This document shows, piece after piece, positions 35,290 to 42,069 of a DNA stretch of 64,000 nucleotides (position 1 is the first letter of the stretch; the number at the start of each line of letters is the position of its first letter). Position numbers and translations under genes: made by a program. This DNA is from Lentzea nigeriaca (lineage in GTDB: Bacteria; Actinomycetota; Actinomycetes; Mycobacteriales; Pseudonocardiaceae), in the NCBI RefSeq assembly GCF_016907955.1, contig NZ_JAFBCX010000001.1:62001-126000 (forward strand). Direction: 5' to 3'. The notes beneath the pieces are model-generated. The model had not been told where the DNA came from, ran no database searches, and saw only the letters and a list, made by a program, of their open reading frames with translations.

Positions 35290-35500
35290 GGAGAACCAGT
35301 CCTTCGAGGGCGAGCCGACCGCTGAAACAAAACTGCTTCTGACGTTGATGGCGGCTGGCGCCACCGATCGGGCCATCGCACGCGAACTGGGAATCAGTGA
35401 ACGCACCGTGCACCGGAGGATTGCGCGCCTCCAGGTGCTGCTCGGCGCACATTCGCGTTTCCAGCTGGGCTTTCAGGTCAGGGCCCGACACTGGCTTTGA
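35276..35500 (+). CDS. Orphan LuxR-type helix-turn-helix protein
   Basis: 74 residues, essentially only a GerE/LuxR DNA-binding domain: LMAAGATDRAIARELGISER then TVHRRIARLQVLLGAHSRFQLG. There is no sensor or receiver part. ATG 35276 lies within the end of the isomerase gene, giving a 14-base overlap, so it is the last gene of the operon. Similar sequences usually form the C-terminus of larger regulators, so it is either a stand-alone regulator (like GerE) or a truncated one. The intact frame and tight coupling favour function. Its nearest target could be the shared palindrome at 35501-35516 that begins right after its stop. Confidence 0.72.
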   Translation: MTAIEENQSFEGEPTAETKLLLTLMAAGATDRAIARELGISERTVHRRIARLQVLLGAHSRFQLGFQVRARHWL

Positions 35501-35516
35501 ATGGCGGGTACTCGCC
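35501..35516 (+). promoter_or_regulatory. Second copy of the ThuA-associated near-palindrome
   Basis: ATGGCGGGTACTCGCC, matching 17182-17197 at 15 of 16 bases, 132 bases upstream of the second ThuA gene. A GTTCC-CGACA-GGAAC inverted repeat lies just behind it (35524-35538). Confidence 0.5.
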
Positions 35517-35647
35517 GTGTCTTGTTCCCGACAGGAACGGCACTCGTGTCAGAGTAGCAAATCGTGCAGTCTCGAACTGTGTCGCCTTGGTTAATTCCGA
35601 TGGCGGCCGAGTTATTCCTTCCCGCCAACTGCAATGAAGGAGTGGCG

Positions 35648-38600
35648 ATGCGTCGCAGGCTGATACGCGCGTTTTCCGCGATGGGAACAGCACTACTACT
35701 CATGGGACTGGTCGTGCCAGGTGTCGTGTCGGCACATCCGGGCGGTTTCCACGTCCTGCTGTTCACCAAGACCGCCGCCGGGGCGTTCCGGCACGACTCG
35801 ATCCCGGCGGGCATCACGATGTTCGAGCAACTCGCCGCCGAACGCGGGTGGGAGCTGACCAAGAGCGAGGACTCCAAGGTCTTCAACGACGCCACGCTTG
35901 CCGGGTACCAGGCCGTGGTGATGCTCCAGACCTCCGGCATGGTGTGGGACAACGATGCTCAGCGCGCCGCGATGCAGAACTACGTGCACAAGGGCGGCGG
36001 CGTGGTCGCCATCCACAACGCGACCGACATGAACATCGAGCAGCAGTTCCCGTGGTGGGACCGGATGCTCGGCATGACCATGACGCAGCACTCGTCGATC
36101 CTGCAGGGCACCGCGAAAGTGGCTGACCGCAAACACCCGTCCGGCGCGGGTTTGCCGGACCGGTGGACGCGCACCGAGGAGTGGTACAACTTCGACAAGT
36201 CCGCGCGTGGCAACGTGCACGTCCTGGTGACCGCGGACGAGACCACCTACGACGCGGGCCCGTCCAAGATGGGGACGGATCACCCGATCTCGTGGTGCCG
36301 CAACTTCGAGGGCGGCCGCGTGTGGGCCACCGGCATGGGGCACCAGGCCTCCAGCTACTCCGAATCGTTGTTCCGCCAGCACATCGCGGGCGGGGTCGAG
36401 ACCGCGGGCGGCAAGGTCGCGGCCGACTGCGGCCCGACGGTGTGGAGCAGCTTCGAGAAGGTCGCGCTGGACGAGTCCCAGGACGTAGTCGCGCCCGCCT
36501 CGTTGGACGTCGCCAAGGACGGGCGGGTGTTCTTCGCCGAGTACGGCGGCAAGGTCAAGATCTACCAGCCGGACACGAAGGCCACCGTCACCGCCGGCAC
36601 GTTGAACGTTTACGGCGGCGGGCAGAGGTCCGAGGACGGTCTCACCGGCCTGGTGCTCGATCCCGACTTCGCCACGAACAAGCAGATCTATCTGATGTAC
36701 TCACCCGGCGACATCACCGACGAGATCGCCAGGGTCTCCCGGTTCACGATGAACAACAACACCCTCGACAGGGCCAGCGAGAAGGTCCTGATGACGGTGC
36801 CCATGTCGCGCAAGGAGGAACCCGGCCACACGGGCGGCTACCTGGCCTTCGGTCCTGGCAAGAACCTCTACATAGGCGTCGGTGACGACACGAACCCGTT
36901 CGAGTCCGACAGCCGCACGCCGATCGATGAGCGTCCGGGCCGGGCGTTGTTCGACGCACAGGGCACCTCGGCCAACACCAACGACCTGCGGGGCAAGATC
37001 CTGCGCATCCACCCCGAGGCCAACGGGACCTACACCATCCCAGCGGGCAACATGTTCAAGCCCGGCACCGCGAAGACGAAGCCCGAGATCTACGCGATGG
37101 GCTTCCGCAACACGTTCCGGTTCTCGGTGCACCCCACCACCGGCACGATCTACGCGGCCGACTACGGCCCGGACGCGCACGGCGACGACCCGAACCGCGG
37201 GCCGTCGGGGCTCGTCGAGTGGAACATCGTCACCGAGCCCGGCTTCTACGGCTGGCCCTACTGCGTCGGCGACAACATCCCTTACAACGACTACGACTTC
37301 GCCACCAAGCAGTCGGGCGCGAAGTTCAACTGCGACAAGCCGGTGAACAACTCGCCGAACAATACCGGCCTGACCGAGCTGCCGGCGGCCAAGAAGGCGA
37401 CCATCTGGTACGGCTACGGTGTCGGCGCGAACGACCACAAGTTCCCGGAAATGGGAACCGGCGGCGCACCGATGGCGTTCCCGATCTACCAGTACGACGC
37501 CAGCAACCCGTCGAGGACCAAGTTCCCCGCCTACTACGACCAGACGCCGTTCTTCGGAGAGTGGGGCGCCCACAAGATGTGGGAGTTCCGGCTGGACAAG
37601 GACGGGAAGCTACTGAAGATCAACAACTTCGTTCCGAACCTGGAAACGAAGGGGCCGATGGACATGAAGTTCGGCCCCGACGGAGCTATGTACCTGTTGA
37701 ACTGGGGCGAGGGCTGGGACGACAACAAGCACCTGCCGGGTTCCGGGCTGTTCCGCATCGACTACACCGGCGGCGGTGACCGCAGCCCGATCGCGAAGGC
37801 CGAGGTGACCCCGGCTTCAGGTGCGAAGCCACTGACAGTCAAGTTCTCCAGCGACGGGTCCAGCGACCCCGAGGGTGGCGCTCTGTCCTACAAGTGGACC
37901 TTCGGTGACGGCAACACCTCCACGGAGGCGAACCCGTCGCACACCTACACCACCAATGGCACCTACAACGCCCAGCTCACCGTCACCGACCCGACCGGCA
38001 AGACCGGAACTGCGAACGTGACCGTGACCGTCGGCAACACCGCGCCGACCGTGAAGATCAACGGCCCGGCCGGCGGCGGCATGTTCGACTGGGGCGACAC
38101 CATTCCCGTTTCGGTGTCCGTCACCGACCCCGAGGACGGCACGATCGACTGCAAGCGCGTGGTCATCCAGGCCTCCATCACCCACGGGACGCACGACCAT
38201 CCAGTCGGAGACCCGATCAACGGGTGCTCGGGTTCGATCAAGCCCGACACGGACGCCGAGCACAAGAACGGAAACGTCCGCATTCTCGTTTCGGCGTCCT
38301 ATGTGGACAATGGGGCGAACGGGCAACCTCCGTTGAAGACCAGCGTGACGGCGGAATTGCAGCCCAAGCACAAGCAGGCCGAGTATTCCGACGGCTCGTC
38401 CGGCGTGCGGGTCGTGTCGCATTCCGGTGCAGAGGCGGGCGCGCGGATCGGTGACATCAGCAACAACGACTGGATCTCGTTCAAGCCGGTGAACCTCACC
38501 GGGATCAACCAGGTGTCGTTCCGGGTGTCCTCGCCGTCAGGTGGCGGCTCGATCGAACTGCGCTCCGGTTCGCAGACGGGCAAGCTGGTCGCGTCGGCGG

Positions 38601-39145
38601 CGGTTCCGAGCACCGGTGGCTGGGACAACTACGTCAGCCTGCCCGCGGTGAACGTGACCGACCCCGGAGGCACCGGGGAGCTGTTCGCGGTGTTCAAGGT
38701 TCCCTCCAACAACAGCTTCGACGTGGACTCGATCACCTACGTGGGACCTGGCGTCGGAGGCGGCGGTGGCGGTACCGCGAAGCGGATGGTCGGCATCGGC
38801 GGCAAGTGCGTCGACGTCAAGGACTGGGGCACGACCGACGGCACCCCTGTGCAGTTGTGGTCGTGCCACGGCGGCGACAACCAGAAATGGACCCTCGACG
38901 GCAGCACGCTGCGGTCGATGGGCAAGTGCCTGGACGTCAACCGAGCCAGCCAGACGGACGGCGCGAAGGTGCAGCTGTGGTCGTGCAACGGGACGTCCGC
39001 GCAGAACTGGTCGGTGCAGTCCGACGGCACCATCCGCAACGGCACCAAGTGCCTTGACGCCACCGGCAGCAGTTCGGCCGATGGCACACCGCTGATCATC
39101 TGGACCTGCAACGGCGGTCCGAACCAGCGGTGGACGTTGTCCTGA
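35648..39145 (+). CDS. Secreted ThuA / beta-propeller / PKD / CBM / ricin-lectin protein
   Basis: 1165 residues. Signal peptide (1-34), ThuA domain (about 36-258; FHVLLFTKTAAGAFRHDS), glucose/sorbosone-dehydrogenase-like propeller (about 262-705; ADYGPDAHGDDPNRGPSG, GEGWDDNKHLPGS), PKD domain (about 708-800; YKWTFGDGNTS), a second beta domain, CBM6-like module (about 915-1035) and a ricin B lectin with three QxW-type repeats (about 1046-1165). It probably binds plant or fungal polysaccharide and oxidises or processes released glycosides outside the cell. Start ATG 35648 has GAAGGAG upstream; the open frame before it lacks a signal peptide at the right place. A terminator hairpin follows. Confidence 0.9.
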   Translation: MRRRLIRAFSAMGTALLLMGLVVPGVVSAHPGGFHVLLFTKTAAGAFRHDSIPAGITMFEQLAAERGWELTKSEDSKVFNDATLAGYQAVVMLQTSGMVWDNDAQRAAMQNYVHKGGGVVAIHNATDMNIEQQFPWWDRMLGMTMTQHSSILQGTAKVADRKHPSGAGLPDRWTRTEEWYNFDKSARGNVHVLVTADETTYDAGPSKMGTDHPISWCRNFEGGRVWATGMGHQASSYSESLFRQHIAGGVETAGGKVAADCGPTVWSSFEKVALDESQDVVAPASLDVAKDGRVFFAEYGGKVKIYQPDTKATVTAGTLNVYGGGQRSEDGLTGLVLDPDFATNKQIYLMYSPGDITDEIARVSRFTMNNNTLDRASEKVLMTVPMSRKEEPGHTGGYLAFGPGKNLYIGVGDDTNPFESDSRTPIDERPGRALFDAQGTSANTNDLRGKILRIHPEANGTYTIPAGNMFKPGTAKTKPEIYAMGFRNTFRFSVHPTTGTIYAADYGPDAHGDDPNRGPSGLVEWNIVTEPGFYGWPYCVGDNIPYNDYDFATKQSGAKFNCDKPVNNSPNNTGLTELPAAKKATIWYGYGVGANDHKFPEMGTGGAPMAFPIYQYDASNPSRTKFPAYYDQTPFFGEWGAHKMWEFRLDKDGKLLKINNFVPNLETKGPMDMKFGPDGAMYLLNWGEGWDDNKHLPGSGLFRIDYTGGGDRSPIAKAEVTPASGAKPLTVKFSSDGSSDPEGGALSYKWTFGDGNTSTEANPSHTYTTNGTYNAQLTVTDPTGKTGTANVTVTVGNTAPTVKINGPAGGGMFDWGDTIPVSVSVTDPEDGTIDCKRVVIQASITHGTHDHPVGDPINGCSGSIKPDTDAEHKNGNVRILVSASYVDNGANGQPPLKTSVTAELQPKHKQAEYSDGSSGVRVVSHSGAEAGARIGDISNNDWISFKPVNLTGINQVSFRVSSPSGGGSIELRSGSQTGKLVASAAVPSTGGWDNYVSLPAVNVTDPGGTGELFAVFKVPSNNSFDVDSITYVGPGVGGGGGGTAKRMVGIGGKCVDVKDWGTTDGTPVQLWSCHGGDNQKWTLDGSTLRSMGKCLDVNRASQTDGAKVQLWSCNGTSAQNWSVQSDGTIRNGTKCLDATGSSSADGTPLIIWTCNGGPNQRWTLS

Positions 39146-39152
39146 CACGAGC

Positions 39153-39185
39153 GGCGGTGACCCGGTGGACGCCTGGGTCACCGCC
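39153..39185 (+). terminator. Hairpin after the large ThuA protein gene
   Basis: Perfect 11-bp stem GGCGGTGACCC with complement and an 11-base loop, 8 bases after the stop codon. Confidence 0.75.
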
Positions 39186-39231
39186 CACTCGTCCGCGGGA
39201 CGGCGGCGGGCAAAACACAGTGCCGGGTTTG

Positions 39232-39261
39232 TGTGATCGGGCTGCATGCCGGCCGGTCTCC
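39232..39261 (+). promoter_or_regulatory. Putative ECF promoter
   Basis: TGTGATC (39232-39238), 17 bases, GTCTCC (39256-39261), then 42 bases to the GTG start; same layout as at 12842 and nearly as at 11236 and 1809. Confidence 0.6.
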
Positions 39262-39302
39262 GGGTTGTGCGAGTGACTATCGGTGTAGGTGGGATTGTCG
39301 GT

Positions 39303-40703
39303 GTGACCGAGCAGGTGGATGCGGCGCGTGCCGGCGACCGCGGCGCCGTGGACGCGCTGCTGGCGGCGTATCTGCCGCTGGTGTACAGCATCGTGAGCCG
39401 CACGCTGTCTTCGGCTGCCGACGTGGACGACGTGGTCCAGGACACGATGGTTCGGGTCGTGCGGGGGATCGGGGGCCTGCGCGAGCCCGACCGGTTCAGG
39501 TCGTGGTTGGTGGCCACTACCGTCAACCAGATCCGTGACCACCAGAGGTGGCATCACACCAGGCTGACGCGCGTGGAGGTGTACGACGAGCAACCAGACC
39601 CCGGTGCTGAGTTCGTCGATCGGGCGCTGACCTGGTTCGAGTTGGCCGAGCAGCGGCGGGAGATCGAGCCCGCCGCGCGCTGGCTGGCGAGCGAGGACCG
39701 TGAGCTGCTGTCGTTGTGGTCAATCGAGTGCGGACGCCACCTGACTCGCGGGGAGATCGCGGATGCGCTGGAGATCGACGCCCATCACATCGCGGCCCGG
39801 TTGAGCAAGACGAGGATGCGGCTCGACGATGCGCGCCGACTGGTGCGAGCCTTGTCCGTCTCGCCGTGCTGCCTCAAGCTCGTGGAGGCGGCGAACGGGT
39901 GGACCGGCGAGCCGACCCCGTTGTGGCGCAAGCGCTTCGTGCGGCACGTGCGGGCGTGTCCTCAGTGCCGCACGGCTGGAGCCGGTCTGGTGCCGGTCGA
40001 GCGACTGCTGGTCGGCCTGGCTCTCCTCGCGCTTCCGGCGGATTACCCGGCACGTGCGTTGCCGGCTGCCCGTGGCGCTTCTCAGACGGCGAAGCCGCCC
40101 GGCACACGTCGAGGCGTCATCGACTTCATCACGACGAAGCCGGGACTCGTGGTGGCCGGTGTGACCGCCGTGTGCGTCCTCGGCGTAACCCCGGTCGTCC
40201 TGACGAACCGCACGGGCAGCGAGGTCATCGCGTCGACGGTGAACGGACAGACGCCGTCCGCCGTGCCAACGACAACCACGACTAAGCTCCGTGTGCCGTC
40301 CATCGTCCCGACGGCCCCCGGTCCCGCGTCAACACCTCCGGCATCGCAGGGGACCGCAGCCCCATCCCGTAACGTCCCACCGGATTCGTCGCGCCTGATC
40401 ACCCTTCTCAATGAGCGCCGCGGCCGTCTGGGCCTGTCCGAAGTCGAGGAGAGCCCTCAACTGGTGCGAGCCGCCCGTGCCTGCGTCCAGGGCAACCTGG
40501 AGGCCGCAGCCTTGGAGCACTGCGGGCACGAGGTGCTCTTCAAGGGTGGCAAGGGCACCTCGCCCGAAACAATGATCGACGTGTGGTTCAAGAGCGAGGC
40601 ACACCGCACCGCCCTGACCTGTGCCAGCTCCCGCAAGGCGGGTGCCGCCATCGTCGTCGACTCCGGCGGCACGCTCATCGCGGCCATCAACATCGACTAC
40701 TAG
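39303..40703 (+). CDS. One-piece transmembrane ECF sigma factor with degenerate CAP domain
   Basis: 466 residues. Sigma region 2 (about 10-80; VYSIVSRTLSS, DVDDVVQDTMVRVV) is almost identical to that of the 12913 protein. Region 4 follows (about 125-175), then zinc motif RHVRACPQC (about 213-222), membrane helix (about 283-302), short Thr/Pro linker and a reduced CAP-like domain (about 361-466; LNERRGRLGL, WFKSEAHRTAL). The last domain lacks the usual GENI and GHR-NI strings, so its ligand is likely different. GTG 39303 was chosen by promoter distance and paralog alignment; frames before it are shadows. It lies 25 kb from its siblings, so the family has spread beyond tandem copies. Confidence 0.85.
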   Translation: MTEQVDAARAGDRGAVDALLAAYLPLVYSIVSRTLSSAADVDDVVQDTMVRVVRGIGGLREPDRFRSWLVATTVNQIRDHQRWHHTRLTRVEVYDEQPDPGAEFVDRALTWFELAEQRREIEPAARWLASEDRELLSLWSIECGRHLTRGEIADALEIDAHHIAARLSKTRMRLDDARRLVRALSVSPCCLKLVEAANGWTGEPTPLWRKRFVRHVRACPQCRTAGAGLVPVERLLVGLALLALPADYPARALPAARGASQTAKPPGTRRGVIDFITTKPGLVVAGVTAVCVLGVTPVVLTNRTGSEVIASTVNGQTPSAVPTTTTTKLRVPSIVPTAPGPASTPPASQGTAAPSRNVPPDSSRLITLLNERRGRLGLSEVEESPQLVRAARACVQGNLEAAALEHCGHEVLFKGGKGTSPETMIDVWFKSEAHRTALTCASSRKAGAAIVVDSGGTLIAAINIDY

Positions 40704-40739
40704 CCCGGTGCTTTCATGACGCTTTTGCGTGATGGGTGT

Positions 40740-40950
40740 CGATCGCGGAGAAAGGTGCTCTGAACTGCAAGGATATGACTTGCTGAGGGGTCATGTCCGA
40801 ACCAGTTCAGGAGCACCTTTCTGGTGAGCAAGCCTGCCGGGGTCTACCCGTCGTTGAAGCTCGATGCCGCGGGAACAGGGATCGTGTCGCAGGCGGGGGC
40901 GACTCTGCTGGTCGACACGGCCGTGAAGATCGGCCTGGACCGGGTCACCG
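40740..40950 (+). mobile_element. Truncated IS1380-like insertion sequence (5' end only)
   Basis: GTG 40824 opens a frame beginning VSKPAGVYPSLKLDAAGTG and continuing IVSQAGATLLVDTAVKIGLDRVT, the N-terminus of IS1380-type transposases. It breaks off at about 40950 at the end of the HAD gene. A long inverted repeat, 40751-40767 with 40803-40820 (one bulge), lies just upstream and may belong to the element end. About 42 of over 400 residues are left, so it is not active. The 40704-40740 stretch is otherwise empty. Confidence 0.72.
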
Positions 40951-41667
40951 GATGTTGGGGTCGGCGAGGAGGGTGGGGAGGTCCTTGAGGGTTCGGATGG
41001 TTGGTGGTCCGTCAGGGGTGGGGGTGCCGGTGCGGTTCAGCCAGATGCCGAGCAGTCCGGCGTTCGTGGCGGCGAGGGCATCGGTGTGGAGCCGATCGCC
41101 GATGTAGGCGATCTCGTCCGGGGGGAGACCGAGCCGAGCGCAGCCTTGTTGGAAGATCTTCGGGTTGGGTTTGGCTGCTCCGACCTCGCTGGATGCGATG
41201 ACGTGCGGCAGGGCGAGGTCGAGTCCGACGGTCTCCAGCTTCTTGCGTTGCTGTTCGGCGTCACCGTTGGTGAGGACGCCCAGCAGCAGGTGGGGATGAT
41301 GTTGGTTGAGGGCGTCCAGCATGGGCCTGACGTCGGGATAGATGCTCCACACGGATTCGTAGTGGTTGAGGTAGTTGGCGAACCAGGCGTCGGCCTTGGT
41401 GGTGTTCCAGTTGCCCAGGCCGAGTTCGGCGGCCAGAGAGATGACCCGCAGCCGGCGTTGCTCGGTGAAGGTGAGTTGTCCGGACAGGTAGCGGTTCATC
41501 GCGGCCTCTTCGAGTTCTTGCCATCGTCGTCCGGCCTGTGCGTGATCAACGTCGTCCAGTCCTGGTGTCGCTCGCAGGGCCTGGGTGAGGGCGGTCGTGG
41601 CGGCGGTGTCGTGGTCGAGGAGTGTGCCGTCCAGGTCGAACAGCATGGCTTTGACCGTCCGGGTCAT
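40945..41667 (-). CDS. HAD-family hydrolase (small-molecule phosphatase)
   Basis: 240 residues. Motif I LFDLDGTLLDHD supplies the nucleophile Asp, motif II GVLTNGD the Thr, and motifs III/IV EVGAAKPNPKIF and AYIGDRLHTDAL the Lys and Asp. A four-helix cap after motif I is typical of subfamily I (YjjG/phosphoglycolate-like). It removes phosphate from a small metabolite such as a nucleotide or sugar phosphate. Its ATG at 41667 overlaps the stop of the recombinase remnant at 41664 (ATGA), so it may once have been transcribed behind that gene. It is intact between two decayed mobile elements. Confidence 0.9.
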   Translation of the reverse strand: MTRTVKAMLFDLDGTLLDHDTAATTALTQALRATPGLDDVDHAQAGRRWQELEEAAMNRYLSGQLTFTEQRRLRVISLAAELGLGNWNTTKADAWFANYLNHYESVWSIYPDVRPMLDALNQHHPHLLLGVLTNGDAEQQRKKLETVGLDLALPHVIASSEVGAAKPNPKIFQQGCARLGLPPDEIAYIGDRLHTDALAATNAGLLGIWLNRTGTPTPDGPPTIRTLKDLPTLLADPNIR

Positions 41668-42065
41668 CGTGGGTCCTCACCTGGTGATGTTGCGGCGGCT
41701 GCGTAGTCGGTCCAGGCGCCGGAGGAGGCGCGTTGCCAGGCGACCGCCACGGTGATGTGGATGCCGAGCATGCGGGACCAGGACGGCGGCGGGCAGTTCG
41801 GTGGCGAGCTGGAGCAGCGTGGTGGAACGGGCTTGGCCTGGGGCCATGCCGAGTTGGCGGATGCGTTCGGCGAGCTGGTAGGCGCTGACGGGGCGGCCGG
41901 GTTGTCCGCTGGGGAACAGCCGGTTCGAGGTTCCTTGGTCGTCGATGATCGCGTGGCCTCGTCGGGTGGTAATGAGTTGGCGGAGGATCCCGGCGAGTGG
42001 TTCGGGGAGCAGGAGGGCTCACGGCCGAGCTTGAGCCGGACTCGTTCTTCGCTGTCGGTATGAAG
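41664..42065 (-). pseudogene. Tyrosine recombinase (integrase) 3' remnant with two frameshifts
   Basis: Combining frames on the minus strand gives a continuous integrase C-terminus: RVRLKLGREP, then after a shift near 42015 LLPEPLAGILRQLITT...RLFPSGQPGRPVSA and LGMAPGQARSTTLLQLATELP, then after a second shift near 41773 RMLGIHITVAVAWQRASSG to the stop at 41664. The catalytic-core N-terminal half is missing; the remnant abuts the SARP gene end at 42070. The shifts look like single-base changes, so the gene is dead. It fills the whole 41668-42069 gap. Confidence 0.75.
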
Positions 42066-42069
42066 CCCG

